Source of the DNA: Parahalioglobus pacificus
GTDB lineage: Bacteria > Pseudomonadota > Gammaproteobacteria > Pseudomonadales > Halieaceae
NCBI RefSeq assembly: GCF_014652275.1
Contig: NZ_BMYM01000001.1
Coordinates: forward strand, 1,550,001 to 1,614,000
Direction of reading: 5' to 3'
DNA length: 64,000 nucleotides
Position 1 is the stretch's first letter, and every line of letters starts with the position of its first letter. The translations under genes were made by a program, and so were the position numbers. Below the pieces are notes generated by a model. That model was not told where the DNA came from. It was given only the letters and a program-made list of their open reading frames with translations, and did no database searches. Shown one piece after another: positions 9,801 to 16,218 of this stretch.

Positions 9801-11030
9801 GGTACCGCCAATACTTTGCGCCAGAATGCCGTTAGCCGACTCGCCAATAGTGGTCAGATCACCATTATTGTCAATCAGTACACGGCCGCCGTTACCGCCG
9901 ACAGCGCCGTTGCCGGCAGAGCCCACGATGCCCCAGCTTCCGCCGCCCGAGCCAGCACCACCGCCACTGCTGAAGCCTCGAATGGCATGGCTGCCGTCGC
10001 CGGCAGTGCCAATGTCGCCATTATTAGTTGCATTGACAAAGCCGCCGTCGCGTGCTTCGCCGCCAGCGCCACCGCCGCCGAGAATATAACCCTCGCCGCC
10101 CGCACCCGCATTTCCACTGCGGCTGAAGATGTAATAACCCACAGCATCCTCGCCGCCTGTAGCAACATCGACGTTGTTGGTCGTATTTACGTTCCCGCCG
10201 GCGCCACCATCACCGCCTGGCAAGGCGTCGAAGTTGCTGTAGGCGTTTCCGCCTTTGCCGCCGTTACCGCCCTGGCTGCCAACGGTAATCCCAGCAGCAC
10301 CATCAGCAGTGCTGGTGATCTCGCCGTGAGAGGCTAGGATCTCGCGGTCAAACTTGCTGGGGGCATCGCCATCCCCACCGGCTGTGCCGCCGTATCCAAT
10401 AACGGCATCTCCAAGCCAGGGAACGCTGACCTCTATGCCGTAGCCGTCGTTGCCGGCGTCCCCACTGGCGCCGCGCTTAACCTCGTTAATCACGCCAGCT
10501 GTGGACTGAGGCGGCGTCACCTCGGCCTCACCAGCGGCGCCTTGCGCATCGCTGGGAAGACCGAGATCTATCTTGTCCGGAGCAACCACAGGTTCAGAAA
10601 CAATGGCAGGAGGGGGATCGTCATCGTTTTGCAGCTGGATATTGATGGTATCGACAAAGCCATTATCGTTACTGTCCTCGACGCTGATCACCTTGTAGGT
10701 GCCATCGGGACGTTCCAGCAGGTCGTCTACCATTGATTGTGTGAGGATCAGACTGCCATCTCTGGTAATAACATAGAGCGTATCGCCAGCCCCGTTGTCC
10801 TCGGAGGTAATGACTTGAAGCACTTCCTGATCGGTGCCGGTCAGGGGGTTAGTGACGAAATCGCCTGGTTGGGTGGAGGTCGTTGGAAGTGCCGCGTTGG
10901 CGAGTGGGGATAGCGTGAGTGCCATCGCACAGACGAGGCCGACGAATGTCGACCCTCCGCGCAAGTGGTGCTCATCTCTCAACGACAATACAGACAGGCC
11001 TCGATCACGCAATTGCGTAAAAATCGACAT
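1..11030 (-). CDS. Giant secreted Gly-rich QSIGGGGG-repeat protein (autotransporter/adhesin-like), 3' end outside window
   Basis: One frame is open from the ATG at 11028-11030 to base 1 (about 3,676 codons). I found no stop at any sampled point, and the frame register is identical at 9.8, 8.5, 5.9, 3.1, 0.84 kb and at the left edge. A GGAG lies 8 nt before the ATG. Residues 1-46 form a signal peptide: a polar lead of about 25 residues, a hydrophobic core (about 28-42) and a cleavage site after SPLANA. The long polar lead recalls extended signal peptides of autotransporters. Residues 119-127 (DSNDNGFVD) resemble a calcium-binding DxDxDG loop. From residue 405 there are about 53 units, each with A-Q-S-(I/V)-G-G-G-G-G followed by Gly/Asn/Ser-rich sequence and a G-I-x-A lead-in. 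Proteins with this repeat are known as large type V-secreted surface proteins. The expected C-terminal beta-barrel would lie left of base 1 and is not seen. Surface adhesion or matrix function is inferred. Confidence 0.85.
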   Translation of the reverse strand, partial: MSIFTQLRDRGLSVLSLRDEHHLRGGSTFVGLVCAMALTLSPLANAALPTTSTQPGDFVTNPLTGTDQEVLQVITSEDNGAGDTLYVITRDGSLILTQSMVDDLLERPDGTYKVISVEDSNDNGFVDTINIQLQNDDDPPPAIVSEPVVAPDKIDLGLPSDAQGAAGEAEVTPPQSTAGVINEVKRGASGDAGNDGYGIEVSVPWLGDAVIGYGGTAGGDGDAPSKFDREILASHGEITSTADGAAGITVGSQGGNGGKGGNAYSNFDALPGGDGGAGGNVNTTNNVDVATGGEDAVGYYIFSRSGNAGAGGEGYILGGGGAGGEARDGGFVNATNNGDIGTAGDGSHAIRGFSSGGGAGSGGGSWGIVGSAGNGAVGGNGGRVLIDNNGDLTTIGESANGILAQSIGGTGGDAGSAGGLVASGGNASGGGNGGRVDVENSGTINTSGDDSRGILAQSIGGGGGSGGGAGGLVGLAGSGGGGGNGSNVTVDNDGNITTRGNYADAIYATSIGGGGGTGGGAGGIVGDSGGGGGAGTPGTVTVDNEGNLKTEGSYSRGIFAQSIGGGGGSGGSAGGLVALGGSGSGGGDGNTVTITNRGSITTGLFNQSGTGSDAIFAQSIGGGGGSGATTGGLVASSSSGKGGGAGGTVSVTNSGALTTYFDDSAGIKAQSIGGGGGSGGGSGGLVALGGSGGGAGNGSTVTMINNVGGKIDTYGEKSHGMFAQSVGGGGGTGAPSGGLVASSGSGGGAGTGGTVRVESYDDIATRGTLSRGVFAQSIGGGGGSGAGGGGLVAIGGGGSGGGNGGAVTVDNTGNISTGTQTGSGTDADAIFAQSIGGGGGSSAGAGGLVAIAPSGGGGGNAGNVTVTNTGALSTWYDYSYGLFAQSVGGGGGSGSGAGGLVALGGSGGGSGDGGEVRVSNTGSAATITTRGDYSTAILAQSIGGGGGNGAGSGGVVGLGGAAGGAGEGKLVSVTNNGDLTTQGDQAQGIFAQSIGGGGGSGAGSGGLVALGGNGGGSGDAGDVTVVNTGNISTGTSSTSGKTGADAIFVQSIGGSGGAGAGSGGVVALGASGGGSGNAGAVSITNSGNLTARYDNSSGIFAQSIGGGGGSGAGAGGLVSLAGGGSRGGNGDNVTVNSTGTIDTYGDESRGIFAQSIGSGGGNAGTGGGLIGLGGSSDSGGTSGDVVVNSGDNIVTRGDYSQGIVAQSIAGGGGNAGTGGGLVAIGGSSDQGGSSGAVTVENTANITTGGLKSDGIFAQSIGGGGGNAGDAGGPISIGGSANNASGNNADKVTIVSNGAINTYGEESRGIFAQSVGGGGGNGGSAYSGSAFLSLGIGGNGGRGSKGGEVEVKLGHDPEALTANTESLIHTRDDRSTGVFAQSVGGGGGNGGAAYAVSVGAVGSASVAVGGDAASGGVGGDVSLSGASTVQTEGELAAGIILQSVGGGGGNGGMSVSGALAAGPPVGFSGSVSLGGAGGDGNDAGRVTVDGAELYIISSGDQSGGLLAQSVGGGGGNGGLSVASSVALSPGASGAASVSVGGDGSGGGDGGEVFVDFSGAISTGGDLADGALIQSVGGGGGNGGMTASVGAAAGTGSGVLGVSLGGSGGSGGRAGRVEANVAANIDTDGNDSDGLVVQAVGGGGGSGGTAIGASFAGGSVGAGSINVGVGGNGQAGGNADEVIATYIGDLITRSLNSTGILAQAVGGGGGNGGGSVVASVNVAGIGAGAIDVGLGGKGSGGGLGGAENVDRGVSLSTSGTVTTLGENSSGIVAQSVGGGGGNGGFNVTANFSGAGTGAGGLTVGLGGSGSGAGDGRDVETEIRSYVQTVGDDSTGVTVQSVGGGGGNGGMNVSVAVAGGGTGAGALAIGIGGTGGSGGDAGDVVNRMYKNILTEGRGSGGLVVQSVGGGGGNGGLNVASTGTFAGTGAGGASIGVGGSGGAGGASGSVTSLLEGNVETRGDDATGVLAQSISGGGGNGGISVSAGFTGTGTGSGGVAIGVGGSGGNGADAGGTIDNAVTGNVRTFGDSSEGVIAQSVGGGGGNGGLSVGGFVALGGTGTGSVGISVGGTGGGGGAGGNVSNVVTGDVITGRFENDQYFGEGSTGVLAQSVGGGGGNGGISVAGDVSLAGQGAGSVAVGVGGAGGTGDNAGKVVQRIEGNTTTLGNRASGVVAQSIGGGGGNGGLSVAGALTIAKAGGGVAIGVGGAGGLGGVGGTVDNTVIGDVSTGKFIGPDYAAAVKDEIFGHGSIGVLAQSIGGGGGNGGISVSGALSFAESASGSIGVGVGGSGGAGADASLVTNRVQGNVVTRGDDAGGIVAQSIGGGGGNGAVSVSAAIAASSKLSAAIGVGGNGAGGGDGFKVDSGVVGDVSTLGDNATAVLAQSVGGGGGTGGISVAAGLSLFGNGIGALSVGVGGSGGTGGDAETVLNTVEGDVATLGDNAGGVVAQSLGGGGGSGAINVSGAVSVSSGKSGAVGVGIGGTGGGGGSARAVDNSVTGDVSTVGEGAVGVIAQAVGGGGGNGGVNVTLDLNATSSSGGALGIGIGGRGGAGGSTGAVQNRVSGNVTTSGLNAAGVIAQSIGGGGGSGAVNVAGTVGLTQNNGGTVGVGVGGSGGSASNGQAVTNTVTGDVITRGDGAGGVLAQSVGGGGGNGGTNVNLGLNVASKTGGVLGIGVGGSGNGGGDGGKVVNRQEGAVSTQGKGSAAVVAQSIGGGGGNGGVNVTGTVAIGSEQGGSVGVGVGGVGSGGGSGGEVDNTVNGNIWTRMSNSIAVLAQSVGGGGGNGGGNGTGSLNVTMKESATATGSLAVGVGGMGGGAGDGGNVTNRYEGLIVTESDDSAGILAQTIGGGGGNGGLNVNGAVNINTGGKGAAVGVGVGGFGGEGGDAGSVTSLVNMMSPESFIETGGDRSSGVVAQSVAGGGGNGGLNVSGQVNFTETSGASVGVGVGGFGASGGNSGQVTLKSKGYVSTQGNDSSAILAQSLGGGGGNGAINLGGSLNVVKDDGASVSVGVGGFAGSAGNSGDVLVEATGDSQTVGSNSHAVVVQSVGGGGGQGGVNVQGNVSVNNFGDSTNQKAFALGVGGFGGNAGNAGAVDVTYRGSIFTAESFHLNPINPTPGDLGGSGLIAQSIGGGGGLGGVNVGGNLALGSTDSTDSLGAILGVGGFGGDGGDAKSVTVDLIGKYLYAGGISQSGVLAQSIGGGGGNGAVNVSGSVTPDASLLIGVGGSAGDAGRAGSVDVTSTANIDVRNSDTKEANIAAGILAQSIGGGGGNGGVNVSAGFVAAKESGSLFPSINIGVGGAGGSGASSDSVTVDHEGSIITQGSSTYGVLAQSVGGGGGTGATNIGVQAELADDDAQGGVTDISIIAGVGGTGGDAANAQSVRVSQVGSIATQGAGSGGILAQSIGGGGGVGGLNFTGLATEKSSPVSIGVGGSGGGGGAAGAVEIVRGSEVVDAGKVQTDGDGASGIVASSIGGGGGDSGANLNIGYTNVGSDAQDEEAFAVNIAVGGSGGTSSSGNSAAVRNVSDVITRGDDSHGLLAQSIGDGGGNAHLNIALTYAGRSADGDDNVNQNRALSIGVGGKTGDGGDGGRASVTNIGNVSTSGRDSYGVAAQSIGGGGGNTGLDIAYAKADAGKIGVTVGRTGGSGGIGGEASVASVGTVQTFGAGSHGLLAQSIGNGGGNS
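6885..9812 (-). repeat. Tandem short repeat units, mostly 156 bp (52 residues), of the giant gene
   Basis: Measured at the Ile/Val codon of the QSIGG motif, units start at 9810, 9654, 9498, 9342, 9171, 9015, 8853, 8697, 8526, 8370, 8205, 8049, 7875, 7719, 7563, 7407, 7251, 7089 and 6885. Most spacings are exactly 156 bp; others are 162, 165, 171, 174 and finally 204. The units are degenerate at DNA level away from the Gly-rich core, so they look like an old amplification held by selection, not a recent one. Confidence 0.8.
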
Positions 11031-11117
11031 GCAGACATCTCCAAAACCACCACGGGCCTCAGTGTGCCTTCGATCAGGAAGACACCTGTGTAACGTGGTA
11101 TTTCTCTAAATATTGCG

Positions 11118-11133
11118 GGTTGCTCGCGCAACC
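11118..11133. repeat. Inverted repeat upstream of the giant gene
   Basis: GGTTGC-TCGC-GCAACC is a perfect 6-bp hairpin about 90-105 bp before the giant gene's ATG. The surrounding gap (11031-11327) has no gene. The motif could be an operator or a leader stem-loop. I see no convincing sigma70 promoter next to it, only a TTGCGC with a weak TAGAGA 17 bp downstream on the minus strand. Confidence 0.35.
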
Positions 11134-11327
11134 TCCCCCAGAAAAGCAGTGGATCACAGAGCGATTACGGGGTCTATTCGCAGCCGCATTCTGCGCGCAC
11201 CAAAACGTGAATCGGTTTACAAAAATGGCAAACGCGGAAGAGAGCGCATTCTACGGAGAGAAATTAGCTTGTCCAGAGCCTGTCCAGGTGAACAATTCAC
11301 CCTCGGCTGGCGTGGGGTGGCGTTGTC

Positions 11328-11720
11328 TCAGTCGTTACCCACAGCAATCATCGGTGCGACGTAGCCGGGCTGCGGGAAGGTGCCATTCATTTCTCGGGCA
11401 ACCGCGTTTGCTGCTCCGGCAACACTCTGCCCGGGCTGCTGACACTGGGTGTTCCACACATCCAGCATATCGGCGATGAAATGCTTGCTGTGACTGGGGT
11501 CTTCATAGAAAGAGGCAGCGGTCAAAGGGTCTGCCAGCTGTACCGCTCGCTGCATCACCAGAAACTGGCCACCGGCAAATTTCAGATCAGGGTCAGCTTT
11601 TTTCATGGCTTCAATACAGGGGCGATTGAGATCACTCTCTGATAATAAGCCCTGGATATCGCTGGCCTGCGTGCCTGCAGTAAACAGAAGCCCTGCTGCG
11701 AGAATAACTAACGTGTGCAT
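11328..11720 (-). CDS. Small secreted protein of unknown function
   Basis: 130 residues starting at the ATG at 11718-11720. The longer frame upstream is basic and lacks a ribosome site. The start MHTLVILAAGLLFTAGTQAS is a clear signal peptide with cleavage near residue 18, so the mature protein is exported. Two cysteines in the mature chain (in N-R-P-C-I and N-T-Q-C-Q) could form a disulfide. The C-terminus is Gln/Pro/Gly-rich. I do not recognise a family. It lies on the same strand as, and upstream of, the giant repeat gene, separated by about 300 bp that include an inverted repeat. A shared function is possible but unsupported. Confidence 0.6.
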   Translation of the reverse strand: MHTLVILAAGLLFTAGTQASDIQGLLSESDLNRPCIEAMKKADPDLKFAGGQFLVMQRAVQLADPLTAASFYEDPSHSKHFIADMLDVWNTQCQQPGQSVAGAANAVAREMNGTFPQPGYVAPMIAVGND

Positions 11721-12075
11721 ACCTACGCCCTCACGACGTGATTCAGGAAGCCCCATCTTGTGGAAACGGCCGCCCTTTCTAAATTGCTGCCAGCGACAAG
11801 CACTTGGCATTTCACGACGATGTCCGTCGTGCAATTACTCCCCAGTCATTCGCCGTTGCAGCAGAGACTAGCCATTGCTCCAGCCATGACGAAGGGACGC
11901 GAGCCGGCGGGTAACCGCCTCGCCGTGAGAGAGCTTTAGCGCCGGTTAAACGCCAATTCTCTGTCTCAACGGGCGCCAAGATTACAGAGTTGAGTGTTTT
12001 TTATCCAGCCGGAGATAACTTTGCTTGTCTGCACTGAGTTAGGCAGCTTAAGAAGGTCTATCCTCAGATTCACTA
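11721..12075. other. Intergenic gap, no gene seen
   Basis: About 355 bp between the small secreted protein and the tRNA terminator. It presumably contains the promoter for the secreted protein gene on the minus strand, but I see no clear -35/-10 pair. A small GGCGG-GTAA-CCGCC hairpin occurs near 11,910. Short frames here have no ribosome site or recognisable product. Confidence 0.5.
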
Positions 12076-12110
12076 ACAAAAAACCCCCGCCGTTCGGCGA
12101 GGGTTTCTTG
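12076..12110 (-). terminator. Rho-independent terminator of the tRNA-Ala gene
   Basis: On the minus strand, CCTCGCCG-AA-CGGCGGGG forms a stable GC stem followed directly by a run of six T residues. It begins a few bases after the encoded CCA end of the tRNA, so it closes that transcription unit. Confidence 0.88.
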
Positions 12111-12112
12111 TT

Positions 12113-12188
12113 TGGTGGAGCTAAGCGGGATCGAACCGCTGACCTCAACACTGCCAGTGTTGCGCTCTCCCAGCTGAGCTATAGCCCC
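12113..12188 (-). tRNA. tRNA-Ala, anticodon GGC
   Basis: 76 nt read on the minus strand, starting GGGGCTATAGCTCAG and ending GCTCCACCA with the CCA encoded. The acceptor stem, D arm, T arm (GGTTCGATCC) and an anticodon stem CAACA/TGTTG around the loop CTGGCAG are all intact, giving anticodon GGC. Apart from the anticodon stem it matches the enterobacterial tRNA-Ala(GGC). It has its own promoter and terminator. Confidence 0.97.
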
Positions 12189-12250
12189 AAATTTGTAACC
12201 GCTTGATTCAGAAAGGCTTTTCAGCCGCTGTTCTGTACCAGCGAGGGCGC

Positions 12251-12279
12251 ATTCTATTGAGTGCCCCCCAGTGTGTCAA
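12251..12279 (-). promoter_or_regulatory. Sigma70 promoter of tRNA-Ala with GC-rich discriminator
   Basis: On the minus strand TTGACA (12279-12274) is followed by a 17-bp spacer and TAGAAT (12256-12251). The next bases, GCGCCCTCGC, form the GC-rich discriminator typical of stable-RNA promoters under stringent control. The predicted start near 12244 gives a leader of about 55 nt. Confidence 0.85.
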
Positions 12280-12368
12280 GGCATTGACCCGCCACCGGCC
12301 AGTGGTCGATTCAGCCGTGTGATAGGCTGCAGGTCACGGCAAATTCATGCAGCATCTGGAGTGTTCTC

Positions 12369-12761
12369 GTGATTGGCAAATTCATTCTCTGGCTGTCGGC
12401 TATCGTGTTCACCGCCTATGGCCTGTTTGGCTTCTTCAACCCGGAGATTCCGGCCGGCTTCGCAGGCATCGTCATGAGTAATGGCAATGCTTTTGCTGAG
12501 ATCGGTGCCATGTACGGCGGGCTGCAAACCGGCATTGGGCTTTTCTGTGCGGTGGCCGCCCTCAAACCGGAGCACACCCGATCGGGTCTGCTGGTCTTAT
12601 TACTGGGCATCGGGTTTCTGGCTCTCGGCAGGCTCTACTCGGCCCTCACCGTCGGTGAGGCCCTTACCGCTTACACCTGGGGTGCGCTGGTCTTTGAAGT
12701 GTTTGTCACAGTGCTGGCGGGTTTGGGTCTCAAGCAAAGCCAGGCACCCACCACCCCTTAG
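12369..12761 (+). CDS. DUF4345-like small membrane protein
   Basis: 130 residues from a GTG start at 12369, with a GGAG placed 7 nt upstream. Four hydrophobic helices are evident (about 4-22, 42-65, 72-90 and 98-120). The sequence around [14 protein letters not shown] and the [17 protein letters not shown] stretch match what I know of the DUF4345 family of four-helix inner-membrane proteins, whose function is unknown. Its stop codon overlaps the stop of the convergent sdaA gene by 4 bp. It is probably a monocistronic gene between the tRNA and sdaA. Confidence 0.75.
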   Translation: MIGKFILWLSAIVFTAYGLFGFFNPEIPAGFAGIVMSNGNAFAEIGAMYGGLQTGIGLFCAVAALKPEHTRSGLLVLLLGIGFLALGRLYSALTVGEALTAYTWGALVFEVFVTVLAGLGLKQSQAPTTP

Positions 12762-14158
12762 CACTCAATAATACTAACCGGCACTTCCAGCACATTTACC
12801 GCCAGACCGCCGCGTGCGGTTTCCTTGTACTTGTCCTGCATATCACGGCCGGTGTCACGCATTGTTTTGATCACCTGATCGAGTGATACGTAATGCTCGC
12901 CGCTACCGCGCAGCGCCAAGCGAGCGGCGCTGATGGCTTTGATAGCGCCCATAGCATTGCGTTCAATGCAGGGAACCTGCACGAGGCCGCCTATGGGGTC
13001 ACAGGTCAGACCAAGGTTATGCTCCATGGCAATCTCTGCGGCATTCTCCACCTGCGCAGGCGTTCCTCCCAGCGCATCAGCCAGCGCACCTGCTGCCATG
13101 GAACAGGCCGAGCCGACTTCGCCCTGGCACCCGACTTCCGCGCCGGAAATCGAGGCATTGATTTTGTAGAGGATGCCGATCGCCCCAGCCGTTAACAGAA
13201 AGCGACAGATGTCGTCTTCAGTAGAACCCTTACAATGTTCCAGGTAGTAGCGCAGCACTGCAGGAATAATCCCGGCCGCACCGTTCGTTGGTGCGGTAAC
13301 AATACGTCCACCGGCTGCATTCTCTTCATTGACTGCCAACGCGTAGAGCGTGACCCAGTCCATGGTGTTGAGTGACTCGTCACCCAGTGAATCGCCCTGG
13401 GATTTAAGCTGTCGGTGAAGCTGTGCCGCGCGTCGTTTAACCTTCAGACCGCCCGGCATAATACCTTCGGTTCGACAGCCGGTATCAATGCAATCGCGCA
13501 TCACTGCCCACAGTTGCAACAGGCCGCTGCGTATCTCACTCTCGGAGCGCCAGCGCTTCTCGTTCTCCAGCATCAATGCACTTATAGACAGCCCGTGCTC
13601 TGCGCACTGGGCCAATAGCTCTTGTGCGGTACTGAATGGGTAAGGTAAAACGGTAGGGTCATCAACAATAACGTCGCTGCCGGCAGCCGCTTCATCCACA
13701 ATAAAACCGCCGCCTACCGAGTAGAACACTTGCGTCAGCAACACCGCACCAGCTTCATCAAAGGCGGTAAAGCGCATACCATTGGAATGGAACGGCAGTG
13801 ATTCTGTGCGATGCATAACAAGATCATCGCGATAGCTAAAGGGGATAGTTTTTTGCCCCGCTAGCAATAACTCACCAGCCTCCCGGGCATGTTGTACGCG
13901 CTCGGCAATGGTCGCCACGTCCACGGTTTCCGGCGACTCACCCGCCAAGCCGAGTATCACAGCCTTGGGTGATCCATGCCCGGCCCCAGTTGCACCGAGT
14001 GAGCCATACAACTCTGCGCAAATACGCGCAGTACGCTCAATAAGGTGCTGTTCGCACAGAGCATGCACAAACTGCCGCGCAGCATTCATCGGTCCCACTG
14101 TGTGTGAACTCGATGGACCGATGCCTACTTTAAAAAGATCGAAGGTACTAATGGACAC
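12758..14158 (-). CDS. sdaA: L-serine ammonia-lyase (single-chain, iron-sulfur)
   Basis: 466 residues, the usual length for the one-chain [4Fe-4S] L-serine dehydratase, which converts L-serine to pyruvate and ammonia. The N-terminal beta domain begins [20 protein letters not shown] with the SSSHTVGPM signature. The alpha domain holds the cluster-binding cysteines within [13 protein letters not shown] and G-L-T-C-D-P-I-G-G and V-P-C-I-E-R-N. The C-terminus ends in Cys, as in the E. coli enzyme, where it occupies the active site. The upstream region contains a 17-bp direct repeat (14180-14213). Serine catabolism in the cytoplasm is the expected role. Confidence 0.95.
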   Translation of the reverse strand: MSISTFDLFKVGIGPSSSHTVGPMNAARQFVHALCEQHLIERTARICAELYGSLGATGAGHGSPKAVILGLAGESPETVDVATIAERVQHAREAGELLLAGQKTIPFSYRDDLVMHRTESLPFHSNGMRFTAFDEAGAVLLTQVFYSVGGGFIVDEAAAGSDVIVDDPTVLPYPFSTAQELLAQCAEHGLSISALMLENEKRWRSESEIRSGLLQLWAVMRDCIDTGCRTEGIMPGGLKVKRRAAQLHRQLKSQGDSLGDESLNTMDWVTLYALAVNEENAAGGRIVTAPTNGAAGIIPAVLRYYLEHCKGSTEDDICRFLLTAGAIGILYKINASISGAEVGCQGEVGSACSMAAGALADALGGTPAQVENAAEIAMEHNLGLTCDPIGGLVQVPCIERNAMGAIKAISAARLALRGSGEHYVSLDQVIKTMRDTGRDMQDKYKETARGGLAVNVLEVPVSIIEC

Positions 14159-14179
14159 GGTTTAGCCTGCAGATGCCTT

Positions 14180-14213
14180 GTTCCAAATGTAGCCAGGTTC
14201 CAAGTGTAGCTAG
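14180..14213. repeat. Two 17-bp tandem direct repeats upstream of sdaA
   Basis: GTTCCAAATGTAGCCAG (14180-14196) is followed immediately by GTTCCAAGTGTAGCTAG (14197-14213), 15 of 17 bases identical. They lie 22-55 bp upstream of the sdaA start, in the 158-bp gap to gltX. They may be a paired regulator site or lie in the leader of sdaA. Confidence 0.6.
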
Positions 14214-14316
14214 GCCAGAGCACAACCGATAGCACGACCAAAGCCCAGGTTTCGGCCGCCCTCCTCGCCCCGGCGCCATGCGCTGTACCGTATAGAGGAC
14301 GATGCGATGCCGGCAC

Positions 14317-15798
14317 TTACAGCGTCTGGTATTCCTTCTCCAGCCGTTTCATTGCCTTCTTCGATACCCCGCCCAGCACGTCGAGTGCATGACGCAATCG
14401 CGCGCGGCTCATATCGGGACCCAGAATTTCCATAGAATCGACAACCGAGAATGACGCGCTGGTTCCAGCAACGGCAACAAACAGTGGCGCAAGGAAATCA
14501 CGCACCTTCACACCCAGTGCATCGGCTAACCCTTTGAGGTCATCCCACAACAGGTCACGCTCCCACTGCCGTTGGGCCTCCAACTTCCACAGAGAAAACT
14601 GTATCCATTTCAGTAACTCTTCTCGCTCAGCCTTAACATCGTCAAAACTTGCTTCGGTCAGTGGCAGGGTTCCCGATACCAGGAAGCTAGCCAGGGGCGC
14701 AAAGTCGCTCAATGTCTCCATGCGCTTCTGGGCATGAGGCAGCACCTTGGACAACATCGACGGGTTGTAGGCCCAGTCCACTAGGCGCTGTGCCAGCTGC
14801 TCTTCGGTCAAATCGTCTCGTATCCAAAGCCCATTGAGCCAACGCAGCTTCTCAACATCAAAGATAGGCCCGCCCAGCGACACACGCTGAACGTCGAAAT
14901 TGTCAAGCATCTGCTGCAAGGAGAATTTTTCACTCTCATCAGGCATGGACCAGCCCATACGCCCCAGGTAGTTCAGCAGCGCCTCCGGCAGAAAACCCAT
15001 GCGCTGGTAGTACAGGATACTGGTGGGGTTTTTCCGTTTGCTGAGCTTTGATTTATCCGGGTTACGCAGCAGTGGCAGGTGACACAGCACTGGCATATCC
15101 CAGCCAAAGTATTCGTAGAGTAGTTTGTGCTTGGGCGCAGAGTTGATCCACTCTTCACCACGCAATACATGGGTAATGCCCATCAGGTGGTCGTCCACCA
15201 CATTGGCGAGGTGGTACGTCGGCATCCCATCGGATTTCAGCAGGATCTGTGCATCCACCATGCTCCAATCCAGTTCGATGGTGCCGCGCAACAGGTCGTC
15301 CACTGCGCAGCTACCTTCCTCATCGGGCACCATCATGCGTATCACATAAGGCTCACCCGCAGCGGCCCGTTTGGCCACCTCATCTTCCGGCAGCATAAGA
15401 TCGGCCGGCTTGAGCGCGGTGCTGTTTCCGGCTTCCCGACGTGCATTGCGTAACTCATCCAGCTCTTGTGCCGTTCGATAACACAGAAACGCTTTACCGG
15501 CCTCCACCAATTGCATCGCGTACTCGCCGTACAGCTCCATCCGTTCACTCTGCCGATACGGGCCGTGTTCGCCACCTACGTCTGGGCCTTCATCCCACTC
15601 CAGACCAAGCCAACGCAGTGAGTCGAGAATGGCCTGCTCTGACTCGGGCGTGCTACGCGCCTGATCAGTATCCTCAATCCGCAATAAAAACTGACCTCCG
15701 TGGGCGCGGGCAAAACATAGATTGAACAAGGCGATATAGGCGGTGCCCACATGGGGGTCGCCCGTGGGGGACGGAGCAACTCTAGTGCGTACCTTCAT
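14317..15798 (-). CDS. gltX: Glutamyl-tRNA synthetase
   Basis: 493 residues, the normal length for a class I glutamyl-tRNA synthetase. The HIGH-type motif appears as [10 protein letters not shown] at residues about 10-19, and the KMSKS-type loop as K-L-S-K-R-K-N-P near residue 250. The middle contains the [29 protein letters not shown] segment typical of the family (cited by position: about residues 175-205). The enzyme charges tRNA-Glu in the cytoplasm. It is followed on the same strand by sdaA after 158 bp. Upstream, a TATACT at 15834-15839 with a GC-rich discriminator may be its -10 box. Confidence 0.96.
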   Translation of the reverse strand: MKVRTRVAPSPTGDPHVGTAYIALFNLCFARAHGGQFLLRIEDTDQARSTPESEQAILDSLRWLGLEWDEGPDVGGEHGPYRQSERMELYGEYAMQLVEAGKAFLCYRTAQELDELRNARREAGNSTALKPADLMLPEDEVAKRAAAGEPYVIRMMVPDEEGSCAVDDLLRGTIELDWSMVDAQILLKSDGMPTYHLANVVDDHLMGITHVLRGEEWINSAPKHKLLYEYFGWDMPVLCHLPLLRNPDKSKLSKRKNPTSILYYQRMGFLPEALLNYLGRMGWSMPDESEKFSLQQMLDNFDVQRVSLGGPIFDVEKLRWLNGLWIRDDLTEEQLAQRLVDWAYNPSMLSKVLPHAQKRMETLSDFAPLASFLVSGTLPLTEASFDDVKAEREELLKWIQFSLWKLEAQRQWERDLLWDDLKGLADALGVKVRDFLAPLFVAVAGTSASFSVVDSMEILGPDMSRARLRHALDVLGGVSKKAMKRLEKEYQTL

Positions 15799-16218
15799 AA
15801 AGCATCATTACCGAATAAGGTTTTGGGCGCGGCAGTATACGTACGTTTCACGGCTTTTCCCATTACCCGAAGCCCCACTGCAAAAGGGGTGTGCGCACGC
15901 ACATCGCATCGCCAATGTCCATTATGTCAGCCATCGGGTGTCAGCTGTCGCTGACCGCCAATCGAGCATACTCCCTGCGATCTGGCTCATCCCGGCACTA
16001 CCAGCATCACTTTGAACTCATGGCTCAGAGGGCCACTCTGCTTTTGCGACCCTGCTGCACCGCGCTGACCAGCCAGGCGCCAACAGTCTTTATACGGCAG
16101 TCAGCAAAAAGGTGACTGAGAGAAAAATGCTGTTATCCAGTCGGGAAAGTAATCAGAGATTCATAGCCTGCCAAGTGGTACCCTCGCCGATTGCTTTCAT
16201 TTCTCCTTTGACGTGTTG
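15799..16218. other. Intergenic gap between divergent gltX and diguanylate cyclase genes
   Basis: About 420 bp without a supported gene. On the minus strand TATACT (15839-15834) followed by GCCGCGCCC looks like a -10 box and GC-rich discriminator for gltX, but no good -35 is present. The rest shows no clear promoter, terminator or repeat. Short frames inside it have no ribosome site. Confidence 0.4.

Noticed and set aside
1-9812. CRISPR-like regular spacing of similar units
   Set aside because: Units of 156-195 bp are coding and in one frame, the conserved core is only about 25 bp and degenerate, and no cas genes are present.
131-10736. Many proline/threonine-rich plus-strand frames (for example 4348-5565 and 7603-8235)
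   Set aside because: They are the antisense of the glycine-rich repeats of the minus-strand giant gene (GGN codons reversed give CCN). They lack ribosome sites and are broken at irregular points, while the minus frame is continuous.
11287-11301. GGTGAA-CAA-TTCACC hairpin after the small secreted protein gene as a terminator
   Set aside because: Short stem, three-base loop and no T-run on the minus strand.
11994-12206. 70-residue plus-strand frame containing K-R-D-R-T-A-D-L-N-T
   Set aside because: It is the antisense of the tRNA-Ala and its terminator, a familiar false gene.
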